The notes: generated by a model from the sequence alone, not told the origin. A DNA stretch of 64,000 nt from Veillonella criceti (GCF_900460315.1 NZ_UHIO01000001.1:899501-963500); one strand, 5' to 3'; shown: positions 30,982-39,905, numbered from the stretch's first letter. Translations and numbers: made by a program.

Positions 30982-31069
30982 ATTTTACTAGAATTTACTT
31001 CTAGTGTCAAGAATTTTTTTCTAGATTTAAAATATTTATATTGCTTTTATTAGAATTTTATTCTAAAAT
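30982..31069. promoter_or_regulatory. Divergent lysogeny promoters with three 17-bp operators
   Basis: Leftward: TTGACA (31010-31005) and TAAAAT (30987-30982), whose 17-bp spacer is exactly the dyad CTAGAAGTAAATTCTAG. Rightward: TTGCTT (31041-31046), 17 bp, TAAAAT (31064-31069), with the dyad TTAGAA-TTTTA-TTCTAA at 31050-31066 across spacer and -10. A third, imperfect site CAAGAA-TTTTT-TTCTAG is at 31008-31024. Centres are 20 and 42 bp apart, so the sites lie on about the same helix face. Binding by the CI-like and Cro-like proteins is inferred. Confidence 0.75.
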
Positions 31070-31097
31070 ATAAGTAAAAGAAAAGGTGGTGAAAATA

Positions 31098-31496
31098 ATG
31101 CCAACAGAACAAGAAGTGAAAACCTTATTTAGTAAAAGACTTACGGAAATAATGGAAAAACATAATATCAATCAAGTTGAACTTTCAAAAGTTCTTAATG
31201 TCAGTGAATCTACTGTAGGCAAATGGCTCTTAATGAAAGCTATGCCTAGAATGGGAGTAATTCAAAAATTGGCTGATTATTTTAATGTTGGAAAAAGTTA
31301 TTTTCTAGAAGAAACAAATGGCTATTACGAAGATCCCGAGGTAGCCGCCCTTGCAGAAGAAGCTAGGACTAATCCTGACATTCGTATCCTATTTTCCGCT
31401 GCTAAAGATATATCTAAAGAGAATATGCAGAAAACCATAGATTTTGTAAAATTTTTAAAGTCACAAGAACGCAGTGACAATGATTTTTCGGAGTGA
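31098..31496 (+). CDS. CI-like (ImmR-type) repressor, 132 aa
   Basis: Starts MPTEQEVKTLFSKRL at 31098 behind AAAGGTGG. HTH: NINQVELSKVLNVSESTVGKW (about residues 27-47), then a helical C-terminal part without an S24 peptidase domain, as in ImmR of ICEBs1, which is removed by the ImmA protease instead of self-cleavage. The ImmA-like gene follows 11 nt later. Confidence 0.85.
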   Translation: MPTEQEVKTLFSKRLTEIMEKHNINQVELSKVLNVSESTVGKWLLMKAMPRMGVIQKLADYFNVGKSYFLEETNGYYEDPEVAALAEEARTNPDIRILFSAAKDISKENMQKTIDFVKFLKSQERSDNDFSE

Positions 31497-31507
31497 TTTA
31501 ACTATAT

Positions 31508-31774
31508 ATGAATATTAATATTTTAATTGCCCCACTAGAAAGAGGCGTAAATGCATTAACAAAAGAAAACTGTGATGGTTCTTATACTATCCTAGTCAAT
31601 AATAATCTTTGTGAGGAGAAAGCGCACAAAGCAATATTACACGAGGTATTCCATATCAAGAATGATGATTTTTCTAAATTCGAGCATGTATCATTACTCG
31701 AAAAAATGCTTCACGAGTCTAACTATCTCGAGGAAGAATTAGAAGGAATTAACTTTTATTATCATGTTGTATAA
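31508..31774 (+). CDS. Mini ImmA/IrrE-family metallopeptidase, 88 aa
   Basis: KAILHEVFHIKNDD holds the HExxH zinc motif (about residue 45), with acidic residues further on. At 88 aa it is about half the length of ImmA of ICEBs1. In such pairs ImmA cleaves the repressor after DNA damage. No strong ribosome site is seen before the ATG, so coupling with the repressor gene is possible. Activity of this short form is inferred. Confidence 0.75.
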   Translation: MNINILIAPLERGVNALTKENCDGSYTILVNNNLCEEKAHKAILHEVFHIKNDDFSKFEHVSLLEKMLHESNYLEEELEGINFYYHVV

Positions 31775-31800
31775 AAATTTTTATTTATAAGGAGATTATT

Positions 31801-32430
31801 ATGGGTATGTTTTTAAGTTTTTTAGTGCTTATTATAATTATTTGGTGTATTATCGGAATGTTTATTCCGAAAAAAGTAGCACCATTTTTCAAATTCAACA
31901 ATAGAAAATGGATAATTTTAACATCATTTATATTAGTTATCATCTGCGTAATATTATTGCCAACTCCAAATACTAGTACTCCCCCAAAGAATACCAATTC
32001 AACTACTAAAACAACGCAAGTAGCACAATCTATTCAAGAATCATCAAAGATAAGTTCCTCAGCAGGAATTGGCGCTACTATTTCAGAGTTCAAAGACGAT
32101 TATGGTGCACCAAATCGTGACAATCATGAAATGAAAAGCTATGACAAAGATAATATTCTTGTAATTTTCTTAAACGATAGAGCTATAAATGTTACACTTC
32201 AAAAAAATATAGAATCTAAATTACCATCAATGATTCCTTCTGATGCCAAAGAATTATCAACACAAGAAAAAAGTGACGACTTAGTAAAAACAATAAGCAC
32301 CCTATACTCAAGTGAACAATTAAAGAAAGTTACACAAAAATTTGAGAAATTTGAAGTAATTAAACAATATGATATTAAGAAAAATGAATTAATAAGTATT
32401 ATTATTGGAATTGAACTGCCAAAACCATAA
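31801..32430 (+). CDS. Membrane-anchored lysogen-expressed protein of unknown function, 209 aa
   Basis: Two TM segments (about residues 5-22 and 37-54), then a Thr/Ser/Asn-rich linker (PNTSTPPKNTNSTTKTTQ) and a soluble domain of about 130 residues outside the membrane (ISEFKDDYGAPNRDNHEM, EKFEVIKQYDIKKNELISI). AAGGAG before the ATG. It follows the repressor and ImmA genes, so it should be made in the lysogen; superinfection exclusion is one possibility. Confidence 0.6.
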   Translation: MGMFLSFLVLIIIIWCIIGMFIPKKVAPFFKFNNRKWIILTSFILVIICVILLPTPNTSTPPKNTNSTTKTTQVAQSIQESSKISSSAGIGATISEFKDDYGAPNRDNHEMKSYDKDNILVIFLNDRAINVTLQKNIESKLPSMIPSDAKELSTQEKSDDLVKTISTLYSSEQLKKVTQKFEKFEVIKQYDIKKNELISIIIGIELPKP

Positions 32431-32500
32431 GCAGAATCTAATCTCTACTATCGTAACTTATCAAACTAAGAAAACCACAACTACCTTAAGGGGGGTTATT

Positions 32501-32620
32501 ATGGATTACAAAGAAGAAAAAGAACTGTTGAAAGATTTTAGCTGAATTAGTGAAACAAACTATTGATATAAAATTTATTAGAAATTAGAAAAAGACCTTT
32601 ACGATATCGCAAAGGTATAG
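32501..32620 (+). pseudogene. Broken small ORF with two compensating frameshifts
   Basis: ATG at 32501 behind AAGGGGGG gives MDYKEEKELLKDFS and stop. One base shifted, the frame continues ILAELVKQTIDIKFIRN; shifting back, KLEKDLYDIAKV ends at 32620. Together they read as one helical peptide of about 39 residues. The strong ribosome site and coherent charged sequence argue that an intact gene was here. Confidence 0.4.
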
Positions 32621-32641
32621 GGAGTTTAGAAGGGCAAGTTC

Positions 32642-33628
32642 ATGGATAATATAATTATATATAACACAGAAGACGGAGAAACTAATGTAAAGCTGTATGC
32701 CAATGATGGAACTGTATGGATGACACAAAAAAGTATGTCACAATTATTCGAATGTTCTACAGATAATATTTCGCTCCACCTTAAGAATATTTTTTCAGAT
32801 AATGAACTAGACAAAAAAGCAGTTACCGAGAATTCCTCGGTAACTGCAACTGACGGAAAAACCTATCAAGTAACACTCTACAATCTTAATGCCGTTCTAG
32901 CAGTAGGTTTTCGAGTCCGTTCTAAAAGAGGTGTTCAATTTAGAAAATGGGCTAATACCACATTAAAAGAATACATGCAAAAAGGATTTGTTATTGATTC
33001 CGAACGCCTTAAAAATCCCGATGGTCGCCCTGATTACTTTGATGAGTTATTAGAACAAATCAGAGATATTAGGGCAAGTGAAAAACGTTTTTACCAAAAA
33101 TTAAAAGATTTATTCGCCCTATCGTCAGACTACGATAAAACAGATATTGAAACCACAAAATTTTTCACTGAAACACAAAATAAGCTTATTTATGGTGTAA
33201 CAGGAAAAACAGCTGCTGAACTTATCGTATCACGAGCCGATGCAAACAAACCCAATATGGCATTAACCTCTTGGAAAGGTAAAATTGTACGAAAACAAGA
33301 TATTACTATCGCCAAAAATTACTTAACTCATAATGAGGTTGATTCCTTAAATAGATTAGTATCCATCTTTTTAGAAAGTGCCGAACTAAGGGTAAAGTTA
33401 AAAAAAGACCTGACTCTTACTTATTGGCGAAACAGTGTAAATAAACTGCTAATAGATCATGATATTCCCTTATTAAACACACCTGGTCAAGTATCACATG
33501 CCTCTATGGTCAAATTAGTAAATAATACCTATACCGACTTTGATACACGAAGAAAAAAAGAAGATGCTAAACTAGCTGATTTAGAAGACTTAAAAGAACT
33601 TGAAGAATTAATATCTAAACATCAATAA
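32642..33628 (+). CDS. RhuM family protein, 328 aa
   Basis: Begins MDNIIIYNTEDGETNVKLY; family hallmarks are DGTVWMTQKSMSQLFECST (about residues 23-41), VLAVGFRVRSKRGVQFRKWAN and the C-terminal helical part with HASMVKLVNNTYTDFD. RhuM/Virulence_RhuM proteins occur on mobile elements, often next to restriction or toxin systems; their molecular function is not settled, though the N-terminal half resembles a DNA-binding KilA-like region. GAAGGG lies 11 bases upstream. Confidence 0.88.
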   Translation: MDNIIIYNTEDGETNVKLYANDGTVWMTQKSMSQLFECSTDNISLHLKNIFSDNELDKKAVTENSSVTATDGKTYQVTLYNLNAVLAVGFRVRSKRGVQFRKWANTTLKEYMQKGFVIDSERLKNPDGRPDYFDELLEQIRDIRASEKRFYQKLKDLFALSSDYDKTDIETTKFFTETQNKLIYGVTGKTAAELIVSRADANKPNMALTSWKGKIVRKQDITIAKNYLTHNEVDSLNRLVSIFLESAELRVKLKKDLTLTYWRNSVNKLLIDHDIPLLNTPGQVSHASMVKLVNNTYTDFDTRRKKEDAKLADLEDLKELEELISKHQ

Positions 33629-33672
33629 AAAATCCCCCACCTGCGCCAACAGATGAGGGACACCAATACAGC

Positions 33673-33720
33673 ACTTAGAGCGCTATATCTACAGTAATTA
33701 AATTATAACACGCTCTAAGT
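33673..33720. promoter_or_regulatory. Inverted repeat ACTTAGAGCG / CGCTCTAAGT before the integrase
   Basis: Perfect 10-bp arms (33673-33682 and 33711-33720) around 28 bp that contain a -10-like TTATAA. It lies 43 bp upstream of the integrase start. Could be a regulator site or a long hairpin in the leader. Confidence 0.55.
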
Positions 33721-33762
33721 CTATTAACCATACCTATTTTTAGACAGGAGCGTGATTTTTTT

Positions 33763-34845
33763 ATGTCGACAAAATATAATACAACCTTACGCAAAAAGGA
33801 CAACGGTTGGCAAGTTATTGTTAGTTATAAAACGTCATCAGGCAAATGGAGACAAAAATCTAAACAAGGGTTTGACGAAAAATGGAAAGCTAAAAACTAC
33901 GGCAATGATTTAATTGAGCAAATAAAAAAAGAGCCAGACCTTAATACTGACTACAAAGGGATTACTTTAGAAGAATTTACAGAGATATATAAAGCCGATA
34001 ATAAAGATAGATTAACCTATAATACACTACAAGCAACAAAATATGCAGTAAAAGCTTTAGGTAATGTAAGATTTAAGTCTATTGAAGAAATAACCCTATT
34101 AGATATAAACAAGAAATTTAGAGAATCTAAACTATCAACATCTACTAAAAATTTATATATTCGCTTATTAAAAATAATTTTCAAGCACGCCATATCCCCA
34201 TATAAAATCATAGCCCACAGTCCACTTAGTGAAGTTAAAGAGCATAAAGAGAAAAAAAATATCACTCAGCACATATCATCTAAGGTTTACACGGCAAATG
34301 AGATAGAATCATTATTTACTGGGCTAAAAAATAAAAAGAAAAAGGAATACTATTACCAATGTTGCTTAGCTTATTACTGTGGCCTACGATATGGCGAAAT
34401 AGTAGGGTTATCTTGGTTCGATATTGATTTTAATGAAAAAACTCTTTCTGTGTCTAGGCAAGTTGCTCGAACAAGTACCAAAAAATATAGCTTAACAGCC
34501 CCTAAAACAGCGGGAAGCATTCGAACCATACCGATGCCTCCGAAGTTAATTGAAACGCTCTTAGAGTACAAAAAAATAGCCCCACAGAATGATAAACAAC
34601 TATTATTTCTCAGAAATTCCAGTACAAACTTTGTAAATGCCTATATCCATACTATCATCAAAGATAAAAATTTTCACGATTTACGGCATACATACGCAAC
34701 AACACTCTTAGCGAATGGTGTTGATATAAAAACGGTTGCAGCCCTGTTAGGCGATACTGTACAGACTGTAATTAACAACTATATACACTACACCGAAGAG
34801 ATGAGAAAAAAGGCAGCTATAGATGTTGCTAATATTTTTAAGTAG
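33763..34845 (+). CDS. int: Tyrosine integrase, 360 aa
   Basis: Catalyses prophage insertion and excision. N-terminal arm-binding domain (TLRKKDNGWQVIVSYKTSSG), SAM-like core-binding domain (residues about 70-165) and catalytic domain with R209 in YCGLRYGEI, H305-R308 in HDLRHTYAT and Y340 in NNYIHY. AGGAGCG before the ATG. It sits at the prophage edge, pointing to the host gene lpxA. Confidence 0.95.
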   Translation: MSTKYNTTLRKKDNGWQVIVSYKTSSGKWRQKSKQGFDEKWKAKNYGNDLIEQIKKEPDLNTDYKGITLEEFTEIYKADNKDRLTYNTLQATKYAVKALGNVRFKSIEEITLLDINKKFRESKLSTSTKNLYIRLLKIIFKHAISPYKIIAHSPLSEVKEHKEKKNITQHISSKVYTANEIESLFTGLKNKKKKEYYYQCCLAYYCGLRYGEIVGLSWFDIDFNEKTLSVSRQVARTSTKKYSLTAPKTAGSIRTIPMPPKLIETLLEYKKIAPQNDKQLLFLRNSSTNFVNAYIHTIIKDKNFHDLRHTYATTLLANGVDIKTVAALLGDTVQTVINNYIHYTEEMRKKAAIDVANIFK

Positions 34846-34853
34846 TTTTTTGA

Positions 34854-34875
34854 CGATTATTTGCCGATTACTTGC
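34854..34875. repeat. Tandem 11-bp integrase arm-type sites
   Basis: CGATTATTTGC (34854-34864) and CGATTACTTGC (34865-34875) are adjacent direct repeats beginning 9 bases after the integrase stop, where arm sites are expected. The core attachment site should lie between here and the lpxA terminator; without the other prophage end it cannot be fixed. Confidence 0.6.
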
Positions 34876-34955
34876 AAAACGCCTGTATCTAAGCCTTTTA
34901 TAAGTTTTATTACACTACACTATATTATATCAAATTTCGCCCTTTTTTTGAATAA

Positions 34956-35011
34956 AAAGAGCCTTCCCTTTCAGGGTCAAACACATTTTGACCCGTTAAG
35001 GCAAGACTCTT
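34956..35011 (-). terminator. Branched terminator after lpxA
   Basis: On the minus strand GCCTT pairs with AAGGC, continued by AGAG/CTCT, and encloses a second hairpin (GGGTCAAA/TTTGACCC); TTTTTATT follows. It ends the bam-lpx transcription unit. Confidence 0.75.
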
Positions 35012-35016
35012 ACATG

Positions 35017-35829
35017 TTAATCACGGCGAGTTCGCATAATGCCACGGTCTGCATTGCGTAAGAAGCGCAATAAGTTTTCAATTTCTACTGAGGAATTCAA
35101 TTGTAATTCCATTTCTTCAATAGCCCGTGATAAGCTATAGCCAGACCGGTAAATAATACGAAATGCTTGTTTTAAATCATGGCGCACATCTTCTGAAATG
35201 CCTGCACGAGATAAACCTACTGAATTTAGACCAATAACACGAGCTGGTTGACCATCAGCAATAACATATGGTGGAATATCTTGTACCACCTTAGCCATAC
35301 CGCCTACCATTGCATTGCGCCCGATTTTAACAAATTGGTGTACACCCGCAATACCACCAATAACTACACGATCTTCCACAACCACATGACCAGCAAGACC
35401 AGCGCAATTACTCATGATTACATTATTGCCTACAATACAATTATGAGCAATATGCGTACATGCTTGGAATAGGCAATTATTGCCAACTCGAGTTTCTTCC
35501 CCTTCGCCAGTGGCACGACTAATGGTAACACACTCACGAATTACTGTTTCATCACCAATATTACAAAAACTTTTTTCCCCTTTGAACTTTAAGTCCTGTG
35601 GTTCTAAGCCTACGGCTGCACCAGGGTAAATTTCACAACGCTGTCCAATGGTAGTCCAACCACCAACTACTACATTAGCGCCAATTTGAGTACCGTCACC
35701 AATGGTTACGTTTTCCCCAATTACAGCGCCTGGACCAATAACAACACCTTCACCAATTTTGGCATCTGGATGTACAACAGCTGTGCTATGTATATTGGAG
35801 GTAGCATTTTCCATGCCTACTACTATCAT
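35017..35829 (-). CDS. lpxA: UDP-N-acetylglucosamine acyltransferase, 270 aa
   Basis: First step of lipid A synthesis: 3-hydroxyacyl from ACP to UDP-GlcNAc O-3. Left-handed beta helix of hexapeptide repeats (AKIGEGVVIGPGAVIGENVTIG), catalytic His in IAHNCIVGNN, GGIAGVHQFVKIGR, and C-terminal helices (DLKQAFRIIYRSGYSLSRAI). AAGGAG sits 8 nt before the ATG. A TATAAT lies upstream at 35891-35896, so a separate promoter is possible. Confidence 0.95.
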   Translation of the reverse strand: MIVVGMENATSNIHSTAVVHPDAKIGEGVVIGPGAVIGENVTIGDGTQIGANVVVGGWTTIGQRCEIYPGAAVGLEPQDLKFKGEKSFCNIGDETVIRECVTISRATGEGEETRVGNNCLFQACTHIAHNCIVGNNVIMSNCAGLAGHVVVEDRVVIGGIAGVHQFVKIGRNAMVGGMAKVVQDIPPYVIADGQPARVIGLNSVGLSRAGISEDVRHDLKQAFRIIYRSGYSLSRAIEEMELQLNSSVEIENLLRFLRNADRGIMRTRRD

Positions 35830-36026
35830 CTATGTCACTCCTTGCTCTGTTGAGATTGCGACTTTTGTTTCCCATACTTTCTTTATTAATATTATAATCG
35901 TAGCAAAACAAAAATACTGAACTATTATTTTACAGTTTTTTAATCTTTAAACAGAGAATTTTATCTAATAACATGGAGAAAATATACGTTTAACACACTT
36001 TCTCTTAATATTTTAACACTTTTCTA

Positions 36027-36452
36027 TCAAACAAGCGCAAACATGTATTCGCCAGTAACGGCTAATTTGTCACCTACATAGGCTTTACCTTCTACTTTGC
36101 CCATTTTGCCCTTAATTTTTACTACTTCCACTTCCATACGCACTTGATCGCCTGGTTTTACAGGATGACGGAAACGAACTTTATCAATACCTGTAAACAT
36201 AGGTGTAAGACCACGATTTTCTTCTGGATATAAAAGCGCAATCCCCCCTACTTGAGCCATTGCTTCAGTCAGCAAAACACCTGGCATTACAGGATTCCCT
36301 GGGAAGTGACCTTGGAAGAATAGTTCATTCATAGTCGCATTTTTAATGCCCACAGCTCGTTTCATTGGTTCCAATTCAATAATACGATCTACTAATAAAA
36401 ATGGATACCGATGTGGTAAAATCTCCATAATGTCTTCAATATTAAGAATCAT
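36027..36452 (-). CDS. fabZ: 3-hydroxyacyl-ACP dehydratase FabZ, 141 aa
   Basis: Dehydrates 3-hydroxyacyl-ACP in fatty acid synthesis and competes with LpxA/LpxD for hydroxyacyl-ACP. Motifs: [13 protein letters not shown], the catalytic His in [13 protein letters not shown] and Glu in [11 protein letters not shown]. Hot-dog fold, usual length. One base from the lpxC stop. AAGGAGG before the ATG. Confidence 0.96.
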   Translation of the reverse strand: MILNIEDIMEILPHRYPFLLVDRIIELEPMKRAVGIKNATMNELFFQGHFPGNPVMPGVLLTEAMAQVGGIALLYPEENRGLTPMFTGIDKVRFRHPVKPGDQVRMEVEVVKIKGKMGKVEGKAYVGDKLAVTGEYMFALV

Positions 36453-36453
36453 G

Positions 36454-37290
36454 TTAATCCTCCTTCATTTCTTGCAAAATTTCACGGGCTAAGCGCGAAT
36501 TTAATTCATGACTCGATTTTAACGCAATAATATGCCCTTTAATAGGACCAAGGAGAAATAAGTCCCCTAAAATATCAAGTATTTTATGACGCACTAATTC
36601 ATCGTCATACCGTGGTACAGATAAGCAGGAGGTATCGTCATACACCAATACATTATCAATATTGCCACCTTTAGCAAGTCCCATAGCTTGTAACTGTTCT
36701 AATTCTTTCATAAAGCCAATGGTACGGGCTGGTGAAATTTCACGTTCAAATACATCTTCAGAATCTAAATGAATATCCAACTGTTGAGTCCCTAATAAAG
36801 AATGATCATTAACCGATGTAAAAGTTACACGCAAGCCATCATAAGGAAGAATCAAAATATAACGATCTCCATCATAAATAGCATGTGATTGCTTCACTGC
36901 ATATACCGTACGGTCAGCATCCAATTCCTGAATGCCTGCTTGTTTCATTAAATCAACAAATACAGCCGCACTGCCATCACCTACAGGTGGTTCTGGCGAA
37001 TTAACTTCTACATAACAATTATCAATCCCTAGGCCATAAAAGGCGGCTAATAAATGTTCTACAGTAAATACCTTAGCCTCCCCTGCTTCCAACGTGGTCG
37101 CCCGATTAGTATTGGTTACATTGGCAGGACTTGCTTTTACTGAAGGATGTCCTGGTAAGTCAGTACGTACAAATATAATGCCTGTATTAGCTGTTGCAGG
37201 ACGTAATGTCATGGTAACAGGCAAGCCACTATGTAGTCCTGTCCCTTCATACGTAATGTCTTTAACAAGCGTTTTTTGCTTTAATACCAT
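36454..37290 (-). CDS. lpxC: UDP-3-O-acyl-GlcNAc deacetylase, 278 aa
   Basis: Committed zinc-dependent step of lipid A synthesis. [18 protein letters not shown] at the start; zinc ligands in [11 protein letters not shown] and [24 protein letters not shown] and AARTIGF-like [12 protein letters not shown]. Length typical. GAAAGGAGG before the ATG. Confidence 0.95.
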   Translation of the reverse strand: MVLKQKTLVKDITYEGTGLHSGLPVTMTLRPATANTGIIFVRTDLPGHPSVKASPANVTNTNRATTLEAGEAKVFTVEHLLAAFYGLGIDNCYVEVNSPEPPVGDGSAAVFVDLMKQAGIQELDADRTVYAVKQSHAIYDGDRYILILPYDGLRVTFTSVNDHSLLGTQQLDIHLDSEDVFEREISPARTIGFMKELEQLQAMGLAKGGNIDNVLVYDDTSCLSVPRYDDELVRHKILDILGDLFLLGPIKGHIIALKSSHELNSRLAREILQEMKED

Positions 37291-37424
37291 GAGACTCCTC
37301 CTTTCCTCTATTGACGATACAAATACTTATACTACGAAATACACTCACCCTGATTGTTTGCATTCTAAAACGACACTAATATTCATTATATACCATGGAG
37401 TAAAGACAAGGCAAGCAAACAGAC

Positions 37425-38330
37425 TTAATCCTTCATAGGATCTGGTGGTACTTCTATTTTGCCACCATAATAACGACGCGTCCATTTCCAACGATTATGA
37501 AGCCAGAACCAATCTTCTGGATAACGACGAATATAATCTTCAATCCATTCATTAAGTTGAGTTAAGGTAACTGCCGTATCCCGTTTCTTATCATCCGTGT
37601 GCTCTGCATAAAATGGCTTATAAGCGCTAACAATGTATTTTTCTTTGTATTCATCAAAGCGAATGGTCACCGGAACAATTGGCACATCCCGCATACGTCC
37701 CATAACAGCAGGCCCTACGGGGGTCAATGTTTCATAGCCAAAGAAAGGTACTAACTGACCTTTATCTCCTGGATCTTGGTCCATAATTAAACCAATCATA
37801 GCACCACCATGAAGTTCTTTAATCATTTCACGAACCCCTGTTTTATAGGTCACATGTTGGTGCATAATCGCACGATATTCATTAATAAATTTATCGGCAT
37901 CGCCATTTTGCTTCATGGCAACTGAAATGAGTGGATACCCTTCGGACGCTAAGATACCGCCTAACAACTCCCAGTTACTACTATGAATCGCCATTAAAAC
38001 GGCACCTTTCCCACCTTCTTGAGCATCATCCAAATACTCACGGTCTACCCATTCAAACATCTCTTTATATTTGCCATCTTTAATTTCAGGATAGCGCAAC
38101 ACATCAATAATCATCCGCCCAAAACGGGTTGTACTTTTTTTAGCAATTTGCCGTGCTTCCTTCGGGTCATCTGTAATATGACAAAATAAAATCTGTCCAA
38201 TAGCCAACTTACGGCGCTTAGGTGGTAAAAACAACCAGCACAATTCCCCCAGTACTCGGCCAATGGCATATTGTAAACTATGAGGTAGCGCGCATATTAA
38301 GGCGCTAAACAGTTTCATAAATCTATACAT
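37425..38330 (-). CDS. Lipid A biosynthesis late acyltransferase (LpxL/HtrB-like), 301 aa
   Basis: Adds secondary acyl chains to Kdo-lipid A at the inner membrane. HxxxxE motif in AIHSSNWELLG (about residue 118), then GLIMDQDPGDKGQLVPFFG and a C-terminal WFWLHNRWKW typical of the LABLAT family. N-terminal hydrophobic segment anchors it. It lies between lpxD and lpxC. LpxL versus LpxM cannot be told from sequence alone. Confidence 0.88.
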   Translation of the reverse strand: MYRFMKLFSALICALPHSLQYAIGRVLGELCWLFLPPKRRKLAIGQILFCHITDDPKEARQIAKKSTTRFGRMIIDVLRYPEIKDGKYKEMFEWVDREYLDDAQEGGKGAVLMAIHSSNWELLGGILASEGYPLISVAMKQNGDADKFINEYRAIMHQHVTYKTGVREMIKELHGGAMIGLIMDQDPGDKGQLVPFFGYETLTPVGPAVMGRMRDVPIVPVTIRFDEYKEKYIVSAYKPFYAEHTDDKKRDTAVTLTQLNEWIEDYIRRYPEDWFWLHNRWKWTRRYYGGKIEVPPDPMKD

Positions 38331-38338
38331 AGACGCTC

Positions 38339-39370
38339 CTACTTAGCTGCTAATTGCTCTTTTAAAGCAGCTAACTCTTTTTCTAATTGCTTAATTGTTT
38401 TAGCCATTTCAGGCAATCGATTTTCATAGACCGATTGTTTAAGCCATTCCCTATGAGGCCGTTGCGGGAACCCAGCATAAGTTCCATTAGAAGGAACACT
38501 ACCAATTATCCCTGTTTTAGCCGCAAAGGTAACATTATCACCAATTGTAATATGGCCGGTACAACCGGTTTGACCTGCAAAAATTACATGGTTACCGCAT
38601 TTTGTACTTCCTGCAATGCCAACTTGAGCAATAAGGAAACAATCTTCACCAATTTCTACATTATGGCCTAAATGTACTAAATTATCAATTTTAGTACCAC
38701 GGCGCACTAGCGTAGACCCCATCGTAGCATTATCCACACAGGAACAGGATCCCACTTCTACATCATCCTCCAAAATAACATTGCCTACTTGAGGAATGTG
38801 CGTATGCACGCCATTTTCTGTAGCAAATCCGAACCCTTCGCCACCAATAACAGCTTTGGCTCGTAACACAACACGTTTGCCTAAAATACAGTTTTCATGA
38901 ACAATAGCACCACTATAAATAACTGTATCTTCACCAATCTTAGCGTTGTGTCCAATATATACATAAGGGTGTAGTATAACATTATCACCAATAACTGCAT
39001 TATCATAAATAACACAGTAAGGGCCTACAGTTACATTCTTACCAATAGTTACATCCTTACCAATAATCGCGGTTTCATGCACACCAGTAGGAAACACTAC
39101 AGGGGGATGGAATTTTTGTAAAATTTGTGCAAATGCAACTTTCGCATTCGATACTACAATTTGAGGAATGCGCACATCTTTCAGGGGTGCCTCTACAATA
39201 ACAGCGCCTGCTTTGCTTTGTCCCACATATTCACAATACTCGCCCACTGCAAAGGAAATTGCTTGTGGAGCGGCTTGATCAAGACTCCGTGTTTCAGCAA
39301 TCTCAATCGATCCATCACCTACTACTTTACCCTGTACACTATTCGCCAGTTCCTCAACTGTATACGTCAC
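38339..39370 (-). CDS. lpxD: UDP-3-O-acylglucosamine N-acyltransferase, 343 aa
   Basis: Third lipid A step. N-terminal uridine-binding domain (YTVEELANSVQGKVVGDG), hexapeptide beta helix (VTIGKNVTVGPYCVIYDNAVIG), catalytic His in LVHLGHNVEIGEDC, C-terminal coiled coil (AKTIKQLEKELAALKEQLAAK). GTG start behind GAGGAG. Confidence 0.94.
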   Translation of the reverse strand: MTYTVEELANSVQGKVVGDGSIEIAETRSLDQAAPQAISFAVGEYCEYVGQSKAGAVIVEAPLKDVRIPQIVVSNAKVAFAQILQKFHPPVVFPTGVHETAIIGKDVTIGKNVTVGPYCVIYDNAVIGDNVILHPYVYIGHNAKIGEDTVIYSGAIVHENCILGKRVVLRAKAVIGGEGFGFATENGVHTHIPQVGNVILEDDVEVGSCSCVDNATMGSTLVRRGTKIDNLVHLGHNVEIGEDCFLIAQVGIAGSTKCGNHVIFAGQTGCTGHITIGDNVTFAAKTGIIGSVPSNGTYAGFPQRPHREWLKQSVYENRLPEMAKTIKQLEKELAALKEQLAAK

Positions 39371-39407
39371 TGTGAAAGTCTCCTCTCAATCTATCAATAA
39401 TAGTTAA

Positions 39408-39905
39408 TTATTTGTTTTCAGTCTGTTGTTCACCATTCGTAGCCTTAGCATCACCAGCTGCAGCTTGGTCTTTATTTTCAACTTTGCCCATCTTAGTTAA
39501 TACTTCTTCGGTTAAATCAACACCACCGCTAATCAATGCATTTTTTTCTACAACAGCAGTAATATTTTTTTCTTTAGCAATGGCTTGTACATTCGTATCA
39601 ACTGAATTGCGGAAATCATTGATCATGGCTTGTTGGTAAACTTGCATTTCCTGTTCTGCTTTTTGTTTGCTTTGCATCATAGCATTAGCATCTTGACCAG
39701 CACTTTGTTCCTGAGCCAAACGAGTATTAATTTCATTATATTTAGCTTCTAATTTAGAACGTGTATCTTGACCTTTTTGACTATCTGTCATAATTTTTTG
39801 CATATCTACATAACCCACTTGTTCAGAGCTGCCACAACCAGCCACTAAACCAACGGATACCATCATAGTTAAGCCTGCTAATACACGTTTTACATTCTTA
39901 TTCAT
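39408..39905 (-). CDS. OmpH/Skp-like lipoprotein, 165 aa
   Basis: Lipobox LVAGC (cleavage before Cys24), then the OmpH pattern GYVDMQKIM, a coiled coil of about 70 residues (KLEAKYNEINTRLAQEQS) and TAVVEKNALISGGVDLTEEV. Skp-like proteins chaperone outer-membrane barrels; a lipid-anchored form is unusual. First of three paralogues between lpxD and bamA. Confidence 0.85.
   Translation of the reverse strand: MNKNVKRVLAGLTMMVSVGLVAGCGSSEQVGYVDMQKIMTDSQKGQDTRSKLEAKYNEINTRLAQEQSAGQDANAMMQSKQKAEQEMQVYQQAMINDFRNSVDTNVQAIAKEKNITAVVEKNALISGGVDLTEEVLTKMGKVENKDQAAAGDAKATNGEQQTENK

Noticed and set aside
33636-33665. Possible terminator after rhuM
   Set aside because: The CCCC/GGGG pairing is short and no T run follows on the plus strand; left unannotated.
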